This document shows, in pieces, positions 1 to 5,850 of a stretch of 6,444 nt of DNA (its first letter is position 1; each line of letters begins with the position of its first letter). The stretch covers positions 32,365 to 38,808 of the forward strand of contig DKGY01000091.1 in assembly GCA_002453475.1 (NCBI GenBank). Reading direction: 5' to 3'. The notes under the pieces are model-generated. The model saw only the letters and a list, made by a program, of their open reading frames with translations, had not been told where the DNA came from and did not search any database. This DNA comes from Clostridium sp. UBA6758. GTDB taxonomy: Bacteria; Bacillota; Clostridia; Clostridiales; Clostridiaceae. Made by a program: the position numbers and the translations under genes.

Positions 1-598
1 GTCCTACAAAAGAGCCCCAAACACTTCGATGTATGCCCTTTTGTCCAGGTGCCCTAAGGGAATATGCTCTCATCATTCTAGAAACCTCTTCTATCAGCAC
101 AGATATATATCTGTATGTTAATAATAGCTGTAGTACAAATATTTTAGGAATTTTCAGCATACGTAATGCCACAGCCAACTTATCCATTCCTGTAGTTGCA
201 ATTAATAAAATACTAACCGTCACTGTTAACCCACATTTTATAAAAATAGATAAAAATGTTACCCATCCTCTTGAAATGACAACCCCTCCCAAAACCATTG
301 TATGCTGATTAAACAAGGGATTTAATATTCCAATTCCAATGATAAAAGGTTCTACAATTAATATCCTTTTAAGAATTGGAACAACTGGCAACTCTGCTAA
401 AATAAAAACAACCACAGGATAAAAAATGAAAGGCAAAAGACTACTAATTTCATATCTTCCAAATGATACAACTACTGTCAAATAGACAACTGTGGTTAGT
501 AGCTTTGTAATGGGATGAAGCCTATGTATTGAGGTTTCTTTCCCTGCTAGATCATCCAGAAGTCTCATATTATATAGAGAATTTATTACCTTTGCCAT
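1..598 (-). CDS. cbiQ: CbiQ-type ECF transporter transmembrane (T) component, 3' end missing
   Basis: The frame is open from an ATG at 598 to the left edge (199 codons, no stop), so the C-terminus lies outside the window. CbiQ is the membrane T-component of group I energy-coupling-factor transporters: it links the substrate-binding CbiM unit to the CbiO ATPases during Ni2+/Co2+ import. Visible features are an N-terminal segment with IHRLHPITKLL (about residues 24-34), typical of where CbiQ/EcfT proteins begin their first membrane helix, several hydrophobic segments (about 33-45, 51-68, 79-92, 112-134), and near the cut end the charged stretch EEVSRMMRAYSLRAPG (170-185), which fits the coupling-helix region that contacts the ATPases. 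The gene follows cbiM by 63 nt on the same strand, the usual order. Its Shine-Dalgarno is modest (AAGGAT, 609-614) with a long 10-nt spacer. Family assignment is firm; nickel versus cobalt cannot be decided from this subunit. Confidence 0.88.
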   Translation of the reverse strand, partial: MAKVINSLYNMRLLDDLAGKETSIHRLHPITKLLTTVVYLTVVVSFGRYEISSLLPFIFYPVVVFILAELPVVPILKRILIVEPFIIGIGILNPLFNQHTMVLGGVVISRGWVTFLSIFIKCGLTVTVSILLIATTGMDKLAVALRMLKIPKIFVLQLLLTYRYISVLIEEVSRMMRAYSLRAPGQKGIHRSVWGSFVG

Positions 599-627
599 GT
601 AAAATCAAATCCTTATTATAAAATTTT

Positions 628-648
628 CGTAGGAGTTTCTGTCCCACG
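628..648 (-). repeat. Hairpin in the cbiM-cbiQ spacer
   Basis: On the transcribed strand CGTGGGA (648-642) can pair with TCCTACG (634-628) around a 7-nt loop, giving a 7-bp stem with one G-U pair. It sits 14 nt after the cbiM stop and 14 nt before the weak cbiQ ribosome binding site. No U-run follows directly (the next bases are AAAATTTT), so it is not a classical terminator. It could stabilise or process the cbiM-cbiQ message, or set the cbiM:cbiQ expression ratio. Only the pairing is seen; the role is inference. Confidence 0.45.
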
Positions 649-661
649 CAGTTCATTTTTA

Positions 662-1702
662 TTAGTTAACTTTTCCTTTTTTTACCACACTGATAATAAC
701 CCCTGTGAATACCACCAATACGAGTGTCAGTATTCCACCAACTATACCCGAAACACTGGTTCCCGCACTAATTGCAGGCCATTGTTCTTCAGCTTCTGTA
801 ACTGACTCTTCTATATTTTCATTTGTCTTAAAACTATAATCCGGTAAAAATGCTGTCTTACTTTGTATTTCTGATAATGTATCATGAATTCCATCTGGCG
901 CTTTAAGTCCTGCTGTTCCTGCAGTTTTTTCCATAGCCCACTCCAATCCATCAGGATTTGAAGAGGCAAACCAAGAAAGTGCACCACCTACTATTACTAC
1001 TCCAATTACAAGGCTTGTCAGTATCTTCTTCATGGATATATTACCAAGAGCTTCTCCTTTAGCTGCCTTTTCTATAATTTCTGGTCTAGCTCTCCATACA
1101 AAAGTAACAATTGCTGATGTGACAAGCCCTTCAGCTACTCCTATCGCTAGGTGTATTGGTTGCATCAACAATAAAAAGGTTCCAAAAGGCAATTCAGTCT
1201 TTCCTGATAAAAGTGTCTGAAGTACAACGCTGAAAGCTCCTATTTGCAAACCAACCAAAGTAGATGCCATTGAGGCTCCAAAAATTTTCTTAGAAGTAAT
1301 CCCTTTGCGCGTAAACCATTTATAAATTAAAGGATATGCTATAAAGCAGGTATAAAATCCAAGATTAAATACATTACAACCATAAGCAAGTAATCCACCA
1401 TCTCCAAAAAACAGTGCTTGGATTAACAAAATGGAAGCCATAGTTAAGAATCCCGCATGGGGTCCTAATAATATTGCAAGCAGTATTCCTCCTCCAATAT
1501 GTCCACTTGAACCGGTACCAGGAATTGAAAAATTAATCATTTGTGCTGCAAAAACAAATGCTCCCATTACCCCCATTAAAGGAATTTTCTTTTCATCCAT
1601 ATCATTCTGGATTTTTTTAATTGAATAAGCTGTAACTCCTGTTGTGACAGCTAACATAGTTCCTCCTACCACTGGCGAAATCAAAGCATCAACCATATGC
1701 AT
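662..1702 (-). CDS. cbiM: CbiM-type nickel/cobalt ECF transporter S component with fused PDGLE (CbiN-like) tail
   Basis: This is the substrate-specific membrane subunit of a group I ECF importer for Ni2+ or Co2+. The start is placed at the ATG at 1702 (346 aa), 8 nt after a strong AAAGGAG. An in-frame GTG at 1711 overlaps the last base of that site and is unlikely. The choice matters because the mature N-terminus then reads Met-His-Met-Val-Asp-Ala, and in the solved NikM family the Met1 amino group and His2 bind the metal. Other landmarks are PGTGSSGHIGGG (61-72) with His68, which corresponds to the conserved metal-ligand histidine, and DGGLLAYGCNVFNLG (101-115). There are several membrane helices up to about 202, one at 226-245, then the NPDGLEW motif (249-255) that marks a CbiN/PDGLE-like extracellular segment, and a last helix at about 316-340. 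Fusion of M and N functions in one chain is known in NikMN-type transporters. Metal specificity is not settled; nearby hypB leans to nickel, but the cbi family is also cobalt-linked. Confidence 0.92.
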   Translation of the reverse strand: MHMVDALISPVVGGTMLAVTTGVTAYSIKKIQNDMDEKKIPLMGVMGAFVFAAQMINFSIPGTGSSGHIGGGILLAILLGPHAGFLTMASILLIQALFFGDGGLLAYGCNVFNLGFYTCFIAYPLIYKWFTRKGITSKKIFGASMASTLVGLQIGAFSVVLQTLLSGKTELPFGTFLLLMQPIHLAIGVAEGLVTSAIVTFVWRARPEIIEKAAKGEALGNISMKKILTSLVIGVVIVGGALSWFASSNPDGLEWAMEKTAGTAGLKAPDGIHDTLSEIQSKTAFLPDYSFKTNENIEESVTEAEEQWPAISAGTSVSGIVGGILTLVLVVFTGVIISVVKKGKVN

Positions 1703-1710
1703 AATATCCA

Positions 1711-1717
1711 CTCCTTT
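1711..1717 (-). promoter_or_regulatory. Ribosome binding site that decides the cbiM start
   Basis: AAAGGAG on the minus strand, 8 nt before the ATG at 1702. The upstream in-frame GTG (1711-1709) begins on the last G of this site and so cannot use it, which supports the shorter protein with an N-terminal Met-His. Confidence 0.85.
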
Positions 1718-1734
1718 ACAAAATAAAATGACCC

Positions 1735-1764
1735 AAAAAAGGTAAGTATCTATACTTAGCCCTT
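1735..1764 (-). terminator. Intrinsic-terminator-like hairpin in the cbiM leader (candidate attenuator)
   Basis: On the transcribed strand TAAGTA (1758-1753) pairs with TACTTA (1748-1743) around a TAGA loop. GG (1761-1760) pairs with CC (1742-1741) past one bulged C, and AAG (1764-1762) can extend the stem into the following U-run. Six Ts (1740-1735) follow directly. It lies 18 nt upstream of the cbiM ribosome binding site. It could end transcripts of the upstream oxidoreductase/membrane-protein genes, but a good promoter lies upstream of it (1841-1869), so it would also act on cbiM transcripts as an attenuator. The stem is AT-rich, so its strength is uncertain. Confidence 0.6.
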
Positions 1765-1840
1765 CATGGGTCTGATTTTCATTAATTCTTAAAATTTCTC
1801 ATTAATATTTTGAAACCTTCATGGTTTCCATTCATGTATT

Positions 1841-1869
1841 AATATAGCATATTATACTAATTTTATCAA
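1841..1869 (-). promoter_or_regulatory. Predicted sigma-A promoter for cbiM-cbiQ
   Basis: TTGATA (1869-1864), a 17-bp spacer, then TATATT (1846-1841): each box matches the consensus at five of six positions and the spacing is optimal. It lies just 8 nt after the stop of the upstream membrane-protein gene, which suggests cbiMQ is its own transcription unit starting near 1834. Confidence 0.65.
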
Positions 1870-1877
1870 TAATTACT

Positions 1878-2864
1878 TTACATCATCATCTTGATTTCTT
1901 TGAACTTATCAAGGTCAGTGTAGAGTTCCTCCTTATAAGGATTTCTCCTAGTTTTCTTCATTTTATATATCATATAAATAAATACTGCTATATTACTTCC
2001 AAGGGCTATTGCACCTAAAATTGTGTAAATTGTAGGATTGTAAGTTGATTTGACTACAAACATTCCTGTATCCTGAAAATTTGGAAAAGTCTGAGCGAAC
2101 ATACACCATATAGCTAAAGTTTGAGCTCTATGCTGTAGCCAAGCTCCCTTTCCAACTGTAAAAGCACAAAGAGTTGGTGCAAGAAGTAATGCAAAACCTG
2201 CATACCAAGAATGAGTAGGTATGCAATTATAAGTGTATACAAAATTCCATAAATCATATGCTATAATCCAGAACCAAAGCATATCAGGCCATAGCATATC
2301 CTTACTTTTGTCCTTTTTAGTTTCTTTCCTAATTACTATTCCAAACCAGCCAGTTATGGCAATAATATTTAGTATACCTGCAACTGCATTCATATAGTTC
2401 CATGGACCACCCATTACACCTATTACTTCCCCTTCAATAGCACCAGAATTCATCATCCAATAGGTGGATCCTACCTCAATATCCCTTACAACTGCCTCTA
2501 GAATATTAATAGCAAGAATTAGTGGTGGAAAACATAATGCAATTTTATTATCAGCTAATCTCCAAACAACCTCACCAGTGATTTTATCTTTTTTCTCAAT
2601 ATGACGAATGCACCAAAAACCAATACATCCTGCTGTTGCAGAATAAACTTTAGCTAAATGGAACCAGTCAGTATAGGTAATATCTTTTAAAACAGTCATC
2701 CAAATAATTGTTAAAATAATTGGCAAAATAACAAAGCTAAAAAATCCTGCCCATTTCTGTCTTCTAGAAAATTCATTAAATAGAAACAAGCCTGCAAAAA
2801 CAACAAACCACATTCCCCATGCAGTAAAAAATGTTGCTCCTTCAACGTAATTAAATTCAAACAT
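1878..2864 (-). CDS. Polytopic, tryptophan-rich membrane protein, probably DUF5692 family
   Basis: The function is unknown. I believe it belongs to the DUF5692 family of Firmicute membrane proteins, recognised from overall look rather than a search. The ATG at 2864 is preferred (328 aa): AGAGGG lies 8 nt upstream, and the alternative GTG at 2873 overlaps that site, though AAGGGG at 2885-2880 could serve the GTG. About seven to nine membrane segments are visible (near 12-30, 40-58, 72-86, 107-126, 157-178, 195-212, 218-237, 247-258, 278-300), with a charged tail after 301. Early NEFSRRQKW (30-38) and a central run with WPDML, IIAYDLWNF and YTYNC (192-214) look like family signatures. It has 17 tryptophans (about 5%), far above usual, many near predicted membrane edges. 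No transporter Walker or haem CXXCH motif is seen. It follows the oxidoreductase gene closely on the same strand and is likely co-transcribed, suggesting a membrane anchor, quinone/ion-coupling partner or substrate channel. The protein ends oddly in Met-Met-Met. Confidence 0.8.
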   Translation of the reverse strand: MFEFNYVEGATFFTAWGMWFVVFAGLFLFNEFSRRQKWAGFFSFVILPIILTIIWMTVLKDITYTDWFHLAKVYSATAGCIGFWCIRHIEKKDKITGEVVWRLADNKIALCFPPLILAINILEAVVRDIEVGSTYWMMNSGAIEGEVIGVMGGPWNYMNAVAGILNIIAITGWFGIVIRKETKKDKSKDMLWPDMLWFWIIAYDLWNFVYTYNCIPTHSWYAGFALLLAPTLCAFTVGKGAWLQHRAQTLAIWCMFAQTFPNFQDTGMFVVKSTYNPTIYTILGAIALGSNIAVFIYMIYKMKKTRRNPYKEELYTDLDKFKEIKMMM

Positions 2865-2872
2865 TTTATTCA

Positions 2873-2878
2873 CCCTCT
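2873..2878 (-). promoter_or_regulatory. Ribosome binding site favouring the ATG start of the membrane protein
   Basis: AGAGGG on the minus strand, with 8 nt to the ATG at 2864. The in-frame GTG at 2873-2871 overlaps it. A second purine run, AAGGGG (2885-2880), is 6 nt from the GTG, so the longer start is not excluded. Confidence 0.6.
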
Positions 2879-2931
2879 ACCCCTTTTAAAATTAAAAATT
2901 ACTTTATTAACTTTTCTGTTACTCAAATAAA

Positions 2932-5610
2932 TTATTTAAAGAGTTTTTTTACCTTTTTAGTTGTAATTTTCACCTTACGCTTAAGAACTTGTTTTATAAC
3001 TACTGGTTTTAGATCCTCATAGGCTACACCCTCACCATCATATTTTCTTACAAGGGAAATAGCATCAAACTTACATTTAGTTGTACATTGACCACATCCT
3101 ACACAAAGGAATTCATCTACAACCGTTGCACCACAGCTAAGACAACGTTCTGTTTCCTTTTTAATCTGATCTTCAGTAAAGGTTCCACGTAAATCTTTGA
3201 AGGTTTTTCTTGATTTGCTTCCATCCACATGACCTATGCTTTGTCTAGGAGTACAGTCATATCCTTGAAGTTCTAGGTTATCTTTATTTAAAGCATGATA
3301 TTCTTTTCTGTCACGACCAATAATCAAACTTTGTCCTGGCTGAACATAACGATGAATTGAAATTGCACCTTCTTTACCTAAGGCAATAGCATCGATGGCA
3401 AACTTTGGTCCTGTTAATGCATCACCACCAGCAAAAACATCAGGCTCACCTGTCTGTAATGTAACTGAATCTGCCTTAATGGTATTATTTCTATTAAGTT
3501 CAATTTTGCTATCTGCTAAAAGTTCACCCCAATCCATTCCTTGCCCTATTGAAAGCAATATAGTATCAGCTTTAACTATTACAGTATTATTTTCATCATA
3601 AGATGGATTAAATCTTCCATTTTCATCAAATACAGAAACACATTTTTTGAATTCTACACCAGTAGCACGACCATTTTCAACAATAACTCTCTTTGGCCCC
3701 CAAGAATTATTAACTCCAATGCTTTCTGATAATGCTTCTTCAATTTCTTCTGGAAGGGCAGGCATTTGTTCACGACTTTCTAGACAGTACATTTTAACTT
3801 GTATATCCCCAATTCTAGTAGCTGTTCTTGCAACATCAATAGCAACGTTACCTCCACCGATTACGATTACATTACCTTCAAGTTTTAGTTCCTTACCTAA
3901 GTTTACATCTCTCATGAAGTCGATCCCTGTAATAACATTTTCCGAATTTTCACCTTCTATACCAAGCTTTCTTCCAGTGCAAGCACCTATTGCAATATAA
4001 AAAGCTTTAAATCCTTGATTTCTTAACTCATTAAGACCTACATCTTTTCCAACCTCAACGCCTGTCTTAAATTCAACACCTAATTCTTTCAATATGTTGA
4101 TTTCTGCATTTATAACTTCTTTTTCAAGTCTGAAAGCAGGTATTCCCAGGGTCAACATTCCACCAAGAACCTCTTCTTTCTCAAACACAGTTACATTATA
4201 ACCATCAATGGCTAAGTAGTATGCACAGCTAAGGCCTGAAGGACCAGCTCCTACTACTGCAATTTTTTTACCATACTCGTGTCTACGCTTAGGCACATAT
4301 CGGTGATCAATATTTAAATCTTGGTCTGCAATAAATTTTTTGATTTCATCAATAGCAACTGGATCATCAATATCCCCTCTAGTACAATCTGTTTCACATT
4401 TTCTTGGACAAATACGTCCGCATACTGCTGGAAATGGATTTTCTTGTTTGATAAGCTCAAGAGCTTCCCTATACCTTCCCTGAGATGCAAGTTTAACATA
4501 GCCTTGAACAGCAATATGAGCTGGACAATTGGTTTTACAAGGACTTGTACCCGTATCAACTACATCTTTCCTATTTATTCGATAATCAGGATTCCATTTA
4601 TCAGGACCCCAATCTGTATCCCTAGGGGTTTCTGTTCTTTTTATCTCAGTAGTAACTGGTGTTTTGGAACATAATTTTTGACCTAATTGTAGTGCATTAA
4701 CAGGACAATTTTGAACACATTCTCCACAAGCAACGCATTTATCTTTGTCCACTTTAGAAACATAGTTCGAGCGTACCATATCAGCATTAATGAACATACT
4801 AGCAGTTCTTAAAGATAGACATGAACATCCACAGCAATTACAAATAGCATGAGTTTTACCTGAACCATCCAAATTAGGTATCTGATGCATTAAACCATTT
4901 TCCTCTGCTCTCTTAATAATTTCAAAGGCTTCTTCTCGAGTAATCTGTCGCCCTCTCTTTGTACGTATATAATATTCTGCAGCATGCCCCATCTGAATAC
5001 AAATATCTTCCTTCAGGTGACCACAACCTTCTCCCATAGCTTCTCTTGCTGTACGGCATGAACAATCAGCAACTGAGAAAATATCATTGTCATTAAGATA
5101 TTTAGAAACTTCCTCATAGGATGCTCTTCTTGTTTCACCTTCAATGGCATGTTCTATAGGAATAACACGCATAAGACCTACGCCTACAGGAAAACTACCC
5201 GCTGTCTTAGGTCCTCTTACTCTTCCATAAGCTTCAAAAGCTCTGGGAATTTGAGGATACTTTTCAACATTCTTTTTATTGTTAACCATCATTTCCATGA
5301 TGCCAGGAACCCATGTCTCATACCAAAATGTATCTACTCCATCAATTTTATTTACAAAACAAACACCTGCATCTGCTAATTCTAACAAAAGTTCTGTTGT
5401 TCTTTCTACAGATTTGCCACATAAAGGAGCAACATCTTTAGCTGTAACTTTTTTACGTATTTCCATACAAAGTACTACTTCGGCCATTTCCTCTGTAACA
5501 ACAGGTTCAAGAATCATATACTCCGGATCTGTAGCTTTTATTTCATTTTTCGAGCCACGTTTCTTATTGCTGATGTGATTTGCAAGATCAAGTACCTTTT
5601 CCTTGACCAT
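2932..5610 (-). CDS. Multidomain FAD/NAD(P)H-dependent iron-sulfur oxidoreductase (GltD/NfnB-like core)
   Basis: This is a predicted cytosolic electron-transfer enzyme moving electrons between NAD(P)H, FAD and several [4Fe-4S] clusters; substrate and partner are unknown. The start at 5610 follows GGGAGGG by 7 nt. Domains in order: a winged-helix-like region (about 40-115); a cysteine module with CSCR (183-186), C196, C204 and CNCCGCSC (257-264); a ferredoxin site with Cys 292, 295, 298, 302; a linker; the Fer4_20 region of GltD/NfnB/dihydropyrimidine dehydrogenase with Cys 358, 362, 397, 401, 405, 409; an FAD Rossmann motif VVGAGPSGL (452-460); the NAD(P) motif VIGGGNVAIDVAR (583-595); the second FAD motif VFAGGDA (725-731); and a C-terminal ferredoxin site Cys 836, 839, 842, 846, preceded by CLSC (823-826). 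GltD is normally near 480 aa, so about 350 N-terminal and 120 C-terminal residues are extra. No GltB or NfnA gene is present. The tail is lysine-rich (after 877). The following membrane-protein gene suggests membrane-linked redox work. Domain calls are firm; the physiological role is open. Confidence 0.88.
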   Translation of the reverse strand: MVKEKVLDLANHISNKKRGSKNEIKATDPEYMILEPVVTEEMAEVVLCMEIRKKVTAKDVAPLCGKSVERTTELLLELADAGVCFVNKIDGVDTFWYETWVPGIMEMMVNNKKNVEKYPQIPRAFEAYGRVRGPKTAGSFPVGVGLMRVIPIEHAIEGETRRASYEEVSKYLNDNDIFSVADCSCRTAREAMGEGCGHLKEDICIQMGHAAEYYIRTKRGRQITREEAFEIIKRAEENGLMHQIPNLDGSGKTHAICNCCGCSCLSLRTASMFINADMVRSNYVSKVDKDKCVACGECVQNCPVNALQLGQKLCSKTPVTTEIKRTETPRDTDWGPDKWNPDYRINRKDVVDTGTSPCKTNCPAHIAVQGYVKLASQGRYREALELIKQENPFPAVCGRICPRKCETDCTRGDIDDPVAIDEIKKFIADQDLNIDHRYVPKRRHEYGKKIAVVGAGPSGLSCAYYLAIDGYNVTVFEKEEVLGGMLTLGIPAFRLEKEVINAEINILKELGVEFKTGVEVGKDVGLNELRNQGFKAFYIAIGACTGRKLGIEGENSENVITGIDFMRDVNLGKELKLEGNVIVIGGGNVAIDVARTATRIGDIQVKMYCLESREQMPALPEEIEEALSESIGVNNSWGPKRVIVENGRATGVEFKKCVSVFDENGRFNPSYDENNTVIVKADTILLSIGQGMDWGELLADSKIELNRNNTIKADSVTLQTGEPDVFAGGDALTGPKFAIDAIALGKEGAISIHRYVQPGQSLIIGRDRKEYHALNKDNLELQGYDCTPRQSIGHVDGSKSRKTFKDLRGTFTEDQIKKETERCLSCGATVVDEFLCVGCGQCTTKCKFDAISLVRKYDGEGVAYEDLKPVVIKQVLKRKVKITTKKVKKLFK

Positions 5611-5667
5611 ATATTATCCCTCCCAATAATAATTATATGTGAGCCATAACCCAAAATATAAACACTA

Positions 5668-5695
5668 ATGTTACAATATATTATAAGTATGGCAA
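5668..5695 (-). promoter_or_regulatory. Weak candidate promoter for the oxidoreductase gene
   Basis: TTGCCA (5695-5690), 16-bp spacer, TAACAT (5673-5668), which would start transcription about 50 nt before the ATG at 5610. An exact TATAAT at 5685-5680 lies between them but has no good -35 box at 16-18 bp. AT-rich spacers give such matches by chance, so this is tentative. Confidence 0.3.
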
Positions 5696-5723
5696 GTTTC
5701 TTTATTAGTAATAAGTATATGAA

Positions 5724-5788
5724 AATAATCAGCACTTTTAGGTTTATTAAGTTATTAAAACAAAAGTAACTGAAATGAGCTGATTATT
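5724..5788 (-). repeat. Long inverted repeat between hypB and the oxidoreductase gene
   Basis: AATAATCAGC (5724-5733) and GCTGATTATT (5779-5788) are perfect 10-bp inverted arms. Next to them ACTTTT (5734-5739) pairs with AAAAGT (5762-5767), so one arm of 16 contiguous bases pairs in two blocks with an 11-nt bulge (5768-5778) in the other. On the transcribed strand the 3' arm runs into ATTATTTTC, so it may be a weak terminator after hypB, or a leader structure or operator for the next gene. The pairing is seen; the role is inferred. Confidence 0.55.
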
Positions 5789-5850
5789 ATCTATGGTCAA
5801 AATCACACAAAAATCGTTTTACATTTTCAACATTATGAATATTAAAAAAA

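Larger units (their letters stand above)
1703..1834 (-). promoter_or_regulatory. Structured untranslated leader of cbiM
   Basis: About 132 nt lie between the predicted transcription start (near 1834) and the cbiM ATG. In order the leader holds: hairpin GAAACC-ATGAA-GGTTTC (1828-1812); two direct copies of ATTAATGA on the transcribed strand (1806-1799 and 1786-1779), exactly 20 nt apart; CCC-ATGAA-GGG (1770-1760); the terminator-like hairpin with its U-run; then GGGTC (1734-1730), which can pair with GACCC (1772-1768). GACCC can pair either with the GGG before the terminator stem or with GGGTC after the U-run, so two exclusive folds are possible. No B12 box or NiCo consensus was seen. An unrecognised metal-responsive leader is possible, but this is inference. 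Confidence 0.45.

Noticed and set aside
33..308. Open frame of 91 codons on the plus strand
   Set aside because: It lies opposite cbiQ, which reads as a convincing EcfT-type membrane protein through the same bases. The plus-strand protein resembles nothing known and has no ribosome binding site.
628..660. NiCo (czcD-type) riboswitch, suggested by GTGGGACAG after cbiM
   Set aside because: Only the last conserved block resembles the class. The required upstream stems and their conserved sequences are absent; the bases before it are cbiM coding sequence.
1703..1877. Cobalamin riboswitch upstream of cbiM
   Set aside because: No B12-box-like sequence is present and the leader of about 130 nt is shorter than that class needs.
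2874..2931. Terminator or promoter between the oxidoreductase and membrane-protein genes
   Set aside because: The short AT-rich spacer shows no stable stem with a U-run and no paired -35/-10 boxes, so co-transcription is the simpler reading.
3395..4674. Several plus-strand frames and one minus-strand frame (4314-4559) inside the oxidoreductase gene
   Set aside because: All overlap well-conserved Fe-S and FAD/NAD domains in the main frame and are low-complexity shadow translations.
5149..5578. Two plus-strand frames of 76 and 99 codons opposite the start of the oxidoreductase gene
   Set aside because: They are antisense to the cysteine module and N-terminal region, have no family resemblance and no supporting ribosome binding site.
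2932..5610. Glutamate synthase small subunit (gltD) or NfnB as the gene name
   Set aside because: The core is homologous, but the protein is nearly twice as long, has extra Fe-S modules at both ends, and no gltB or nfnA partner is next to it.
5538..5735. Minus-strand 65-codon frame overlapping the oxidoreductase start
   Set aside because: It is mostly isoleucine/tyrosine-rich translation of AT-rich spacer and runs out of frame into the real gene. The GGGAGGG site serves the ATG at 5610 instead.
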